Positions 23,064-34,470 of a stretch of DNA of 64,000 nt are shown here, piece after piece. The stretch is from assembly GCA_963920705.1 (NCBI GenBank), contig OY987227.1:17261434-17325433 (forward strand). The letters run 5' to 3'. A program made the position numbers and the translations under genes. The stretch is from Odiellus spinosus. Lineage: Eukaryota; Arthropoda; Arachnida; Opiliones; Phalangiidae. The notes below the pieces were generated by a model. It was not told where the DNA came from. It saw only the letters and a list, made by a program, of their open reading frames with translations, and made no database searches. Every line of letters begins with the position of its first letter. Position 1 is the first letter of the stretch.

Positions 23064-24990
23064 CGCGCTGCAAAATATACCCAAGAATATCTACAAGTCA
23101 AACAAAGATTTCAGGGTGTAAAACCAGTAAAAACCTTTCAACCTGCGAAAATATAACTCGTAGCCTAACTTTAAACGTTTTGAAATCCAACGTTGATTCG
23201 AAACTATGATAATTTTCAAGATGAAATTCAACCACAGTCAAAAGTAGGGTCTATTTAACAATAAGGCGAAACATTTTTGTAAGGATTTAACTTTGAAACG
23301 TGGTAAAAACCGAATTTCAAAATATTCAGCATCGGAAATAAAGGAGAGGAAGAAAATAACGAATAACCAAGGGTATTTCATTCGGAACAAATGCTTTTGC
23401 TTTGCTCTGATACACAAAATCTAGTGCACGATATGTTTTCAAATCTGTTCTTATCCTTTATAAGGAGTAATATTGTGTCTCAATCCGCCTAAAGTTTCGC
23501 TGTAGTTTGGAAACTAAACTCGATCGGATTTCTTAAGATCTGCACGTACGTAATAAGAAGACTGAATAAAAATATATTGTATATTACGTTCGTCCATCGC
23601 GATTAGAGGCAATAGAGTGAATGGCAGGGAGATAGAGAGTACGGTACCAGTAAAAATATTACGTTGTTCATCGCTTCTTCAAATAAAACCGGGGACTATA
23701 TTAGAAATACATCCTTTAAGCCACGCACTTTACTTGGAACATCTCTCGCTTTGGTACCTCCACCGGCATGGAGGTAATTCGGTCAAAAATAAGGGTGTAC
23801 TATAGCTTGAATTCATATGGACATTGCGCCTAAAACAATCTCGGTACTGTGTTCCACAATCTTGTTTAATATAAAATTTAACATATAGAAAAACAGGAAT
23901 TTTTACTCAAACCTTTTAGTCTATACGCTTGAGAAATCATTATGCAAATGAAGCGACCTTTGACCATGTTTTCACTACGTCAAGAATTGTATACTGTTAA
24001 AATTAGGATGAAAAGTAAAAATAGTTATTTTTTTATCAAATCAACATAATAATATTCTACTACTACATACGCACTATGCATTTAGGAAGGGACAAAGAAT
24101 GTAACTTGGGGCCGCCTTTTGGCGGGAGGTTTTTAAATTAGTTTAAGATTAAAATCTGAAATCTTTTCCGGTTTTTCTCGCAATTAAAAGGTACTTCCTG
24201 AAAGTTTATTATATGCAAATAGATAAAAACATTTCAATCTATTTTTTCATCGACCCTTTAATGTTATCTGTCTTGTTGAGATTTCTCAACCCCTATATTG
24301 CGCTAGAAATAAAGTTTTGACGTACTTGTAAAAGTATACGTTTTACAAGGATCCACGGGGAAATTAAAATTCCGTCCCAGAACGAACCTTATCCAATTAG
24401 CAGCCATGCGTCAAGATTACATCAGAAACGTGCGAAAAATGCGTCTTTACGATAATTTAAATTTCAAATTAGCTCTACGATGCAGCGCTAACGTTTCTTG
24501 ATAATTCACCCCGGAAGTGAAAATTTCAATATCATTAGGAATCCGTAAAAGGCCTACTTTAATTGGGCCAGAATAGGTTTAGGTATAAAGGAATATATCA
24601 TTAAAAAACGAAATAATTTTCGAACTTAATTCTCTCTTTAACCCTAATCTTATTACTATCAATTCTACAGAGAAAATGTATATACTGTTAATTTCCATAA
24701 AAAAAATGGTGTACGCATATATCTTAACTAAGCCCCCTTCCAGACTTCATTCCATTTTAATTCGTTTGAAGATACAATTTCATAATTCTTACAATGGCAT
24801 TCCATTTTAGAAAACGGGAAATGGAAATGAGCTAAACAGCTTAAAGAGTTTTTTCGTGGGACTACATAAAAGTGACTAAATTTCGCCTGGGGATTAACAC
24901 TATATTACATAGGTTAAGATTAAGCAAATTCGACAAAGAGAGGATGAAGATTGTTACAGAATGAAATAAGTATCATGAATTCCTCGAGTA
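23064..24990. other. AT-rich stretch, nothing firm
   Basis: Only a small hairpin at 24325-24349 (CTTGTAAAA and TTTTACAAG arms) was seen. Confidence 0.4.
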
Positions 24991-24993
24991 CAG

Positions 24994-25177
24994 TTAAAAC
25001 CTAGTTCCCACTTGGCGAAAAAAAAAAAAAAAAAAAAAAAGTTTGAAGGAAGAAAATAAATCCTTGGATTTTTGAATGCGCAAATTGATTAAAGGCGATA
25101 TTTGTGCCAAAAAATGCAAAGTTTAATTCAAAACGCGTATAATGTTGCTTTTTCGTCCAGTGGGAACTAGTCTTTAA
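24994..25177. mobile_element. MITE family D copy 1, TTAA-flanked
   Basis: Runs from TTAA (24994-24997) through CTAGTTCCCACTTGGCG at the left end and CAGTGGGAACTAGTCT at the right end to TTAA (25174-25177). Terminal inverted repeats are about 15-20 bp. The left end is followed by a 23-A tract. TTAA on both sides points to a piggyBac- or Kolobok-type integration. The interior is unrelated to its neighbour's. Confidence 0.75.
25018..25040 (+). repeat. Poly(A), 23 nt, inside a MITE
   Basis: Uninterrupted A run just inside the left terminal repeat. The adjacent copy has a shorter A run at the same place. Confidence 0.9.
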
Positions 25178-25400
25178 GACTAGTTCCCAGTTGGCGAAAA
25201 AAAAAACGGCATTTTAGGCCAAATTTTTATTCACCCAGCGGCGAAAATCGGCAAAACTTCGTTAAGAAGGTAGTATCAAGTCCTTAACTTTTTACATCAG
25301 TGTACAATCGTCTAAATTATATCTCACGCTATTGCGGCTCTTTAATTTATCAACGCAGAATAAGAGTGGTTTTCTTTTTACTCAAGTGGGAACTAGTCTT
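25174..25400. mobile_element. MITE family D copy 2, sharing the TTAA with copy 1
   Basis: Starts at the same TTAA that ends copy 1, continues GACTAGTTCCCAGTTGGCG, and ends CAAGTGGGAACTAGTCT followed by TAGA, one change from TTAA. The junction reads GGGAACTAGTCT-TTAA-GACTAGTTCCC, a near-perfect palindrome. About 217 bp lie between the CTAG ends. Only the terminal 20 bp or so match copy 1, suggesting two subfamilies mobilised by one transposase. Confidence 0.75.
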
Positions 25401-26211
25401 AGAATTTGAAGAATTCGAGTACGATAAGCTACTTTTTGTTTTCGCTGTTTTATTCTTAAACGAAAAAACAATAAGATTCAGCCGCCTATATTGAAAGTCT
25501 TAAAACGCGACGAACTAGAAATTAGGCGCTCTAGATAGCAAATACGTTGAAATTGAATTTTGTTACAAGAACGATAGGAAAATAAAGGAAAATTGGATCA
25601 AAGAGCGCCTTTTTTTTTTGGACTTTTTTATTTCGTTTCACGCTCGGTATACGATGGTGTAAATTTTTAATTTAAAGTTTTGCTTAATTTACTCTAATTA
25701 GACCGAAAACCCATTGTAAATTAAAAATCAAAAGAAAAAAAATCAAAATAGTTTCATCCTGTAAATTGCTTTTTCCTTGAACTTTGCTGTGCAAAGGTTG
25801 AAATACTTTTACAGGCGTACAATAGAAAATACATTAAATCCATTGACCCTGTAAAGTAGCTTCACACTGAACTTTGGGATATTTTAGTGGCATTATTATC
25901 TCTAACTCAAAGGATAGTCGAGTATTTATTTTGGTAACAGCTCAAAATGGAATTGACTATATAAAACTATCATATTATTTTATTTTTTATTTTAATTAGT
26001 TATGTGGTATAATAATAAAGATAATATAATAATTAAAATATTCTCTTCCCTTGCTCAACCGACCCGCTGAGCAAATACGAAGAAAATCTTGAAATATAGG
26101 AAAATGATCGAAATTATAGGAACTTAATAGGAGCACATTGAAAATATAGTAATGAAGTAGTGAAATTTTAATTCTGTATTAGACCATCAATAAATGTGGA
26201 TTAAAGCATAA

Positions 26212-26533
26212 GTAATATCAAGAATCCATTCAGGTTCCATAAGAATATGGGAGGGCCGCGATTCAATAACCATCCTCCCAAACTTTGTAGCAAAAGTTCG
26301 TCCGCTTCGAATCGATTTTTCAAGTAAATCGCTCCTGACATTATATTATTAACCCGCGCCCTTGACATAATATTTTGGGTAATAAAAATGGAGCCGACCG
26401 AAAAAAGATCTAAGCGTACAAATGTTGCGAAAATTGCAGACGAACTTTTGTTACAAAGTTTGGGAGGATGGTATCAGAGGCTAAAGCTATGCTCCCATAT
26501 TCTTATGGAACCAGAATGGATTCTTGGTAATAT
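26212..26533. mobile_element. MITE family A copy 1 with 7-bp target duplication
   Basis: The 308-bp element (26219-26526) begins CAAGAATCCATTCAGGTTCC and ends with its near-perfect complement. It is flanked by a perfect 7-bp direct repeat, GTAATAT (26212-26218 and 26527-26533). Inverted similarity continues inward through CCTCCCAAACTTTGT, so the effective arms exceed 80 bp. The interior contains an ATG frame at 26388 (MEPTEKRSKRTNVAKIADEL and onward) that is also open in the copy at 44.3 kb. A 7-bp duplication with CA...TG ends fits P-like or Dada-like transposases more readily than the 8-bp hAT pattern, but assignment is an inference. Confidence 0.85.
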
Positions 26534-28380
26534 TAGGAAGCCACATATTTATAATATGAATGAATTTTCAAATATTAAATAGCAATAAAAATTCAATTAA
26601 ATTATGGCAAAATTGGAATTTATATGGAAATTTCAGGGACAAGAGTAATTTTAAATATAAACCAGCCTTTTGATTTAGTAAACGTCATATATTTTAAATG
26701 AAAATTTAATATATTTGACAACCCACGCTAAAAATCTAAAATTAAATATAAGATATATTTTATATTTCTATTTCCTATACCGATATTATGGAAAGTAGAA
26801 AAATGTTTTATTGAAATTCCCAGCTTAATATAATTTCCGATATTTCACTTTAGTTGCGCAACAGAAAAGCCGCAAAAGTATAGAAAAGTTTCAACTGATC
26901 GATAACCGGGGTAGGCATATACCAAAAATTCTGGTACAATCGGGTCTAGATCCAGTAAAGCGAAAAGCAAAGGTACTAATTTGAGAAAGAATCATAAATT
27001 CTCGCGTCTGTCAAAAACAGCTACGTTTCAGAAAGAAAAGATGGAAATCACTTTTAAGTTTCATAGACAATTTATTTAACGCTAAAACTTAGTATATAAG
27101 TATTTATCCGCCATATGTTTCTGTTTGCTGAAATTTCTAATTTTCACAAAAGCAATATACAATTTTATATTATATAGGCCGTTTTCTTTCGGTTTAAACA
27201 ATTGTTACAGATTCGGCAGTCATATTTCGTACGATGGATCTTAATTGAAATTAGAAATACGTAGCAGAAACATAGGGGAGATTATCTTACCATTTTTAGT
27301 CGGGAAGCGCTTCAATTAAATAATTTTCTATAACCCATAATCCCATAACACCCGTATAAAATACCACATTATTTCGATATGATTCTATAATATCGAATAA
27401 CTCAGATTATAATATTCAATATATACTTTTTTTCAAAAAGTCTAATAATATATATATTTTTTTCCTTCTTTTTGAAAATGTCTAATAATTCCTTATATTT
27501 TTAGCTTACTTAATGGGATGGACATAGCTCAAAATCCGCTGGACAAACAACTTTCCCCCTCTAATTAGCTCGATCTTGAGTCAAAAACGAAATTTAATAC
27601 CTTATTTAAAATTCTTAATAAAAATTAGGCTTAATTTATGATTTTTATGAAATATAAAAATCTGTTACGTTTCGAGCGATTCTATAATTAATAACTCCTA
27701 TATTATTTTTATTGGGAATGTCTGGGAACATTGAATAGAAAAAAACATTATCATTGTTTCATTGTTTTGCCGCATTATTAGTCCGAAATGAACCGTGAAG
27801 AATACACATCAAAACTCGAAATTTGATCTAAATATTCTTCCAATGAACATCTGGCGTCTCTCGCCATTGAATGGAAAAATTTATGCTTTTCAGAAAACCG
27901 TCAAAAATCAGGCAGTGAGGGCTCATTTACATAAATATCAAGACCAACTTTCCCCGCTTCGGTCCTTTACCAATCGAGAGAAGAAAATATATATATATAT
28001 GTAAAGTAAGCGTTTAGCCTTACGAGCGATATAACGCCTTAATATTAACAACACCGTATGGACGACTAACGTTATATTTCTCTTTAGAGATTGTTAGGCT
28101 TAACTATAAAGGATGAAAAGGAAGAAGAGAAAAAAAAAGAGGGATGATGGTATAAATATATATTTAAAGTCATTCTATGTTAAGATAACGTACAAAACTA
28201 CGATCCCTGTATACTTCTAAGATTCAAAGTGATAAAGATAAAACAGTGCCTAGATCCGTACCTGGTCAAAACTTAAACTGATTCTGACCTTAAGATCAAA
28301 AAATTTCCTTTTACCTGCATGGCGAACCACGTTCGTCAAGCTTAGTTACTCTTTTGCAGGTTCTTTTTCACTCTGCCGTA
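26534..28380. other. AT-rich stretch, nothing firm
   Basis: No gene or repeat supported. A 69-codon TTG/ATG frame at 27795-28004 ends in AT dinucleotides and looks like chance. Confidence 0.4.
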
Positions 28381-29275
28381 AAATATTTTTCACAGTAAGT
28401 TTATACCAGAGAGATAACCCTAAACTTTATGTACATGTACCTGAAGTAAAATATTACCCTGAAAAACATTTAAAACTCTTACAAGATATAGGATATTTTA
28501 TCTTAAAGTGACTCTTTCACCTAGGACTAATAACAACGGACGCATATCTTTAATATCGAGACGAATAACAAAACCTGGCGTTTATAAACGTCCTCTAACG
28601 GCAAAAGAAATAAGAAACAAATCTCCGTGTGTGGCTGAACATTCAGACTCGCACAAGTTTTGTTAGTTAATAATTTTGACGTTTAACTACTTGGCCCCGC
28701 AGAGCCCCTTGATGATTAGTAGAGTCTTATTTATCCCCCACTTCCTGCGCGAGAATGTCACCGACGAAAATAAATTCTAACATCTTAACTTTAGCTTCTG
28801 TTTTGATACAAGGCTTAAAACCAAGTAGACCGAGCCCATGCTTAGAAATATATATCCTTGGGGCCAGAGTTGATTGAAAGAGCTTCACGAATATTGAAAT
28901 TACATTACATTCATTTAGAAGAAAAACAAAATACTTCATTGCCTTTAAAATATAAATCAAATTTAGACCGGAAATACAACAATTGGACGATTCATACTTG
29001 TGGGGTGATGTTACTTATAGTAATACCAAATATAAAAAATTGCCCTAGACTTGACGTTTATATAGTAAAGTATTCATTCACGGCCGTAGGTTTGACCTAA
29101 AGTAAAATGTTACCATGATATTTCTTTAAAACCCATTTAAAGTGCCGCCAGGTTAAGATATTTCACCTAAAGATTATACCAGAGATGAAGCCTAACCCGT
29201 AGTACTTTTTGGAAGTTAGCTAGTGGTTTCGTACTCTTATAAAGTTGGTCTAAGATAAAATGTTACCTTGAGAAA
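28381..29275 (+). repeat. Degenerate direct repeats around GTAAAATRTTACC
   Basis: The block AGTAAAATRTTACC(C/A)TGA recurs near 28445, 29101 and, as GATAAAATGTTACCTTGA, near 29253. TTATACCAGAGA precedes two of these regions (28405 and 29173). The copies are much diverged, so this may be an old segmental or tandem duplication. Confidence 0.4.
28525..28615 (+). repeat. Dispersed repeat, copy 1 (mate at 34371)
   Basis: ACTAATAACAA... CCTGGCGTTTATAAACG... CTCTAACGG aligns with 34371-34470 over about 90 bp, including a shared TCTCTAACGG-type block. No terminal structure was recognised. Confidence 0.55.
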
Positions 29276-31370
29276 AAGGGTTTTCGTCTGTCTGGGGAGA
29301 GTGTGTGAATGAATCGTGGTTTTCTGACCTCTATCTTTAAAACCAAATTTACAAGAAATTTCGCCTTTCCCACGTATTACTTGATTCTCCACGAATAAAC
29401 TTTCTCCATCTTTTTTCTCCTCCCATCTTGAGACTTTTTCCACACCCAAACCATCCACACACACACACATACACGCATCTTGTCAATAACCTTATCGATC
29501 AAAGATAACCCTGTAGACTGACTAGGTTAGTTGACAGCGAAGGACATTAAGGAAAGTTTTAAGACGAGACTTTCTTCTATTGGACGAGTAACGTTGGTAA
29601 ATTTATAAAAAGAAGACCGAAAGAAAATAGGAAAGAGTGGGAGGAGTAAAGAACGGAGAAGAAGCTGAAGAGCTAAGATGGAAGGGAAAGGATGGACGAT
29701 ATGGTTAGAATCGTGTTTAGATTTCAGCAAGTTACAAAGCTTGGTCAGCTTCTATCACCGCAATTTGGCTTCAGATTGAGAATAAGACTACCTTTATTCG
29801 TACTGCGAACAAAAATTGATTACGACGTACCTAACTCGGGATAAAGGGCTGGTAAAAAGCGTTAAAAGTTGCAGCTGATCACGCGGGGCTAAGAGGAAAG
29901 GGGTATAAAGAGTTTTCTATAGCAGAAAAAAACGAGTTATAGAAGTGAGAAAAAAAAGTGGTTCAAACAATTTCGAACCAAGTTTGCTTCGCGTTGCTTT
30001 ACGTCACGAAAAATGCAAAAATGTGGTAATTCAAAGTTTAAACCTTTTTAAGAGTTATATTGCTTAAAAATGTAAATATTTAAAAATATACATAATGGTT
30101 ATTGTAATCTTTCAAATCCGATCATTAAAAACTGGTGGGTGATTTTCGCAATAAAAATATTATAGAATTACCAATTTATATTAAAACATTTTCTATCCCT
30201 TTAAAAAAATGCTCGGCCAAGAATAGAGCATTTGCGTCAAAACAGAGGTGAAGCTTAAATCAAGCTTTTCGTTTAACCCACTTTAACAGCTGCCTTCAAT
30301 TTACAGAGAAGCCGATATCCAAATTATTTTGCTTGGAATTAAGCGAAAGCAAAAGTTTTGAAAAATTTGATTAAAAATGGGGGCTTAAAATTTAAATAAC
30401 AGCAAAGGTAACCATTAACTTAGTATATAATTAATGATAAAATTAACAATTTTAAAACCTACATCACAAATAAGGGCATGTTAACTAATACGGTAAGCAA
30501 ATTGTAAATGATAAAGAAGAATTATTAACGTTGAAATAGTTCACGTTGTGGAAGCTTCTATACTTAATCGTTGATAATTTAGGACACTTTAAATTTATTT
30601 GTGGGTTAATTTGAAATTAAAATGCATTAAGAAGTTATGGCCTATTTGGCACAAAATTAACCCCTTTAAAAAATTGATTATAATCAAAGAAACGATCAAA
30701 ATTAGTTTAAAATCGCGTGTTGAAACAGTTACTACGTTAATACACAAATGTTTTGCGCACCAACCACGTCGATTCAAAAATAAAATGAAGATTGTGAAAA
30801 AATAAAAAAAGGGTATTTAACTTTTTTTTTTTTTTTTTTTTTCTTCACTAACCTGATATTAGAAAGATTCGTATGTTGGCGGCGAAAGTATTGAGGAAAA
30901 GAAAACCCGGGGATATATAGGAGCTGATAAAATATTCCACCGCGCGAGCGTTTGTAATTTACCTAACGGGCGGGTACGAACGAGAAGACGGCTTGCATTA
31001 AAGAAATTGAAACGTTCGTTTTCCTAAGAAGTTCGATCAAAGATTTATTTCCCTTCGCCTAGAGAAGAATTTTACCTTCATATAGAATTCTAATCAAGAT
31101 TGGCCTGGGAGTAACGAGAGAAACTTGGGGAGAAACACGCCACTTCAAAAGACAACTCTTAGACGATTAGTTATTGAACTTTATGACACTATTTATACAA
31201 TATACTAGCTATTACCATAGGTAACGTAATTTCTCATAAGTATGCTAATAAAGAAAACGTTTTACTAACACCTTGTTATAGAAAGAACGGAAATTACGTA
31301 GTTTTTACGCAATGACATTTACGTCATCTACTATCAGTACTACTTGCTTGCTGAAGAAAGTAATTTTTAA
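29276..31370. other. AT-rich stretch, nothing firm
   Basis: A short AC repeat lies near 29460. There are chance frames of 60-77 codons, including a pair at 30595-30805 that overlap on opposite strands. No supported gene. Confidence 0.4.
30822..30842 (+). repeat. Poly(T), 21 nt
   Basis: Uninterrupted T run. Confidence 0.9.
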
Positions 31371-31658
31371 AATAGTCCTGGTCGATTTCCAAAACCGGAA
31401 GTCTAGAGAACCTCGCGAAAATTTTGGCGGGGAAAACTTTTTGTCACGTGATCGTCCGCCATCTTTTTGTAGTGTGAAAATAGCTACAGACTAACCAACG
31501 CCTCCTATACTTTATCATATAGGAAGCGTTGGACTAACAACTTGAATTTGGTTTGTGGGAAATAAAATTAGAAATAGTCTGGCAACATGTTACTACAAAA
31601 AGATGGCGGCGCGGCTACGAGACAAGGGCCCATTTCCGGCAAATCGACCAGGACTATT
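31371..31658. mobile_element. Foldback element with 18-bp perfect inner arms and a central hairpin
   Basis: Outer arms AATAGTCCTGGTCGATTT (31371) and AAATCGACCAGGACTATT (31641-31658) are complementary. Inner arms CCGCCATCTTTTTGTAGT (31456-31473) and ACTACAAAAAGATGGCGG (31592-31609) are perfect complements. At the centre a hairpin pairs 31495-31509 with 31518-31532 (14 of 15) over an 8-nt loop. The right inner arm contains AAGATGGCGGC, the vertebrate YY1 consensus, which may be coincidental. Two short ATG frames (31312, 31555) simply traverse the element. No target duplication was settled. Confidence 0.7.
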
Positions 31659-31840
31659 GAAGATATTTGTTAAGTTCAACTCTAATAAATGTTTTCACGC
31701 AAGATTAAAACAGGCTCGAGTTATTTCTTGTGATTTTTAGTAACTTTTTAAACAGTTTTAAAGGATTAAGAGGCATACAGTTGACTCGATACATAAATTT
31801 TTATACCTTCCCTTATTTTTTATTTGAAATATTTCAAAAC

Positions 31841-31874
<34 letters not shown>

Positions 31875-33060
31875 TTTCCTATCATCACTTTCTTTTTCGG
31901 TATTTCTTATTTTTATTATATTTTAAAACGCTTATCATGATTAAAAGAATGCTGGCCTAAATTGGTAACTGGGAAATCACTAGATATCGTATTACTTTCA
32001 TCTTATCGAAGAATCTCACTCGCTTCTGTTCCTACTTAAAGAATCACTGACAAATAAGACTCCATATAAGACTCGAGCCAATCTTGATTTCATTCAATTT
32101 TATATGAAAGCGCGCGAAACCTAGCGATAGGTCCAATTTTTCTCGTACGGCTTCGCCACTAGGAGGTTTATTTGAAATAAACTCGGCCCCCCTCCCCACA
32201 AAATTTCATGATTCTTTTTGTCATTTTTCGAGTATAACGGATTTTAAACGCACTAGAAGTAGGGATAATTATATTTGTGTATAATGTTTTCGGATTTTTC
32301 CTAATACTCTCAATTCAGAGCATAAAAATCGGTTTTTAATTAGTTTTAAAGAATACACGAAACCGAATTTGATATCCTTTTAATTATTACTTGAATATAT
32401 GATCTTTTTTATGCTAATATGGTAAAAACCAAAAAAAAATTATAATAAAAGGGCGCATTGGTAAATTTTGCCAGACTTTTTCTTTAGAAATAAAGGACGG
32501 TTATATTAAACTTCTATAATAATTCTTCTTGACGTTTTAGGTAAGAAATTAGTTGCTTTTCCCAGAATAATATATTCTTAAAACAGGCGAGATGGAAATG
32601 TTATTTTAGACAAACCTCATTTATTATTACTGGGGTTTGCAGCACCAGACTCCGAAACTTCAAAACTTCTACCAAAAGCTTTTACAAAATCGACTTACTT
32701 TTAAAGTGAGGTTGAGAAGCTTAATACTATTTAATTTTAAAACTATACTTAAGCTCCGGTATTTAAGGACAATACTTCCAAGTTCCCTTCACAATAAATT
32801 CCACTGACCCTAGCGCTGACCGTTCCAGTCCAATAACTGGACAGAACTGGTTTATACCACATTTTTAAGTATCTTCTACAATTTTATCCCTATAACAAGC
32901 CTAACGACGGTACCTATATATAAATTTTATCGAAAAGCGGACACATCCGTATAGTTATTCTTAGCTCTTGTATCCAATTTATAACAATATGAATACAAGT
33001 ACTAGTAAAACCAAAAAAAGTGTTTTAAAAAATATCCAATAACTCCTTTCTTTGAAGCAA
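31659..33060. other. AT-rich stretch, nothing firm
   Basis: Contains only a poly(T) at 31848-31873 and AT-rich sequence. Confidence 0.4.
31848..31873 (+). repeat. Poly(T), 26 nt
   Basis: Uninterrupted T run. Confidence 0.9.
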
Positions 33061-33073
33061 TTTGTTGCCATAA

Positions 33074-33187
33074 ATGGCGTTAAAGAGAGGGAGGAGAGAC
33101 GAAAACCTGGAGGAGAAGCTTAAGAGTACGCTAAAGGAAACCGAGCTGAGGCCTAACGGGCATTTTCCCCTTCAATCTCCTTCTTAA
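33074..33187 (+). CDS. Possible 37-codon small ORF or first exon
   Basis: An ATG in good context (AAAATGG) opens a 37-codon frame ending TAA. An in-frame TAA lies directly before it. The peptide starts MALKRGRRDENLEEKLKSTL; it is charged and probably helical for its first 25 residues. About two thirds of the first 29 codons end in G/C, well above local background, which is why it is listed despite its size. No TATA box is evident, though GTTGCCAT (half an RFX X-box) lies just upstream. I do not recognise it. It may be an exon continuing past a splice site I could not identify, or chance. Confidence 0.25.
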   Translation: MALKRGRRDENLEEKLKSTLKETELRPNGHFPLQSPS

Positions 33188-34370
33188 AAGCCGTTATACA
33201 GAAAACTAAATCGGCTGGAACGTACGAGAAAACATTGCCAGCTATAGCTAAGCGCTTATATTCTATTGTAACCTTAAAATGCCTTATTTTTTTTAAGTAA
33301 AAACAAGATTTTTCTTGTATATTATCATTTTGTTTTAAGATTACAACAGAGTAATATAAAGAACGAGGTTAGGGTTAAGGGTCTTTCAATCTTTTTTTTT
33401 CTCTCTCTCTCACTAGCATCCAAATTCTTAACGTGTTAAAATTTGCGTGGTCAATGGAGCAAGGATTATAAGTTATCCAAGAAGCAACATCATTTAAAGA
33501 GGATTTTATCCAACCTATATCTCCCCTTCTTTGGAAAATAAGCGATAAAGTATAATATTTAGGGCCTGTGACGCGAGCTTGCTTGCAAATGGACCGATTT
33601 ATAGAAATGGGTTGGTCGTATATAATCCGTCCTTCGCTTGAGACGCGATGGAATGAAATAAAGAGTTCACGAAGAGAAATCCCGAGTAATGTCGTTCTTA
33701 TACTCAATCTGTTTCTCCCGCCTTTTCTCTACATTACATTAAAATCCAAAAACGGACGAATTGGATAGAAAGTGAGAGAGAAAAAAATCGGGGGACAAGG
33801 AATGACTCGAAAGTCGAGAAACATCCAATTTATTTGCTAGACGAAATATACGTTTGATAAAAAATAAGGAAAGAAATAGAAATTGAAATCCGATATATTA
33901 TGCTTTTGACCAGCATGGTATCAAACAAGATGGGATTAGGTAATAGAAGTATTTACAGTTTTACACCAAAATATATCGGTTTAGAGATTTCAGTTCTTGG
34001 GAATAAAACCACTTACATTAACGATGGTTACAATATTAGCCTTGTACCCTTTCTGATAAGGCTCTATATTCAATAGACCTTTAAATAAAAACCTCGTAAA
34101 AATCTTAAAATGAGTAAAAAAGTGAGCAACCATTTTAGCGCTTTCTTTTGCGCACTCCTGATATTCTTAATTCATCAACATGTATAGAAAAAGAATTCAT
34201 TTAAAGTTTTGATATAAAGATCTAATTGTCAGTGAATTGTTTGCCCATCTATAACTGAATTAAAAAAGCAAAGAGATAACTTAATTTGTACGTGCGAACT
34301 CGAGGTGGAATGAACTACGCTTTGAAAAGAGGGGTTTTAATTTAGAGAAAAGACTGCCTTGGAGCTATAG
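33188..34370. other. No firm gene
   Basis: A 110-codon minus frame (33375-33707) shows no recognisable motif and no third-position bias. A (CT)5 run sits near 33400. The sequence GGTTAGGGTTAAGGG at 33367 is too short to call telomeric. Confidence 0.4.
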
Positions 34371-34470
34371 ACTATTAACAATATACACCTAATTACTTAA
34401 TAGATAAAGATGAATAAATAAACCTAGCGTTCATAAGCGTTCTCTAACGGAAAACAGTGGCAAAAGTAGG
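34371..34470 (+). repeat. Dispersed repeat, copy 2 (mate at 28525)
   Basis: ACTATTAACAA... CCTAGCGTTCATAAGCGTTCTCTAACGG aligns with 28525-28615. Confidence 0.55.

Noticed and set aside
33367..33381. Interstitial telomere repeat (GGTTAGGGTTAAGGG)
   Set aside because: Only about two imperfect units, within chance expectation.
33375..33707. 110-codon minus-strand gene
   Set aside because: Length is near the chance maximum for this window, with no codon bias, motif or splice context.
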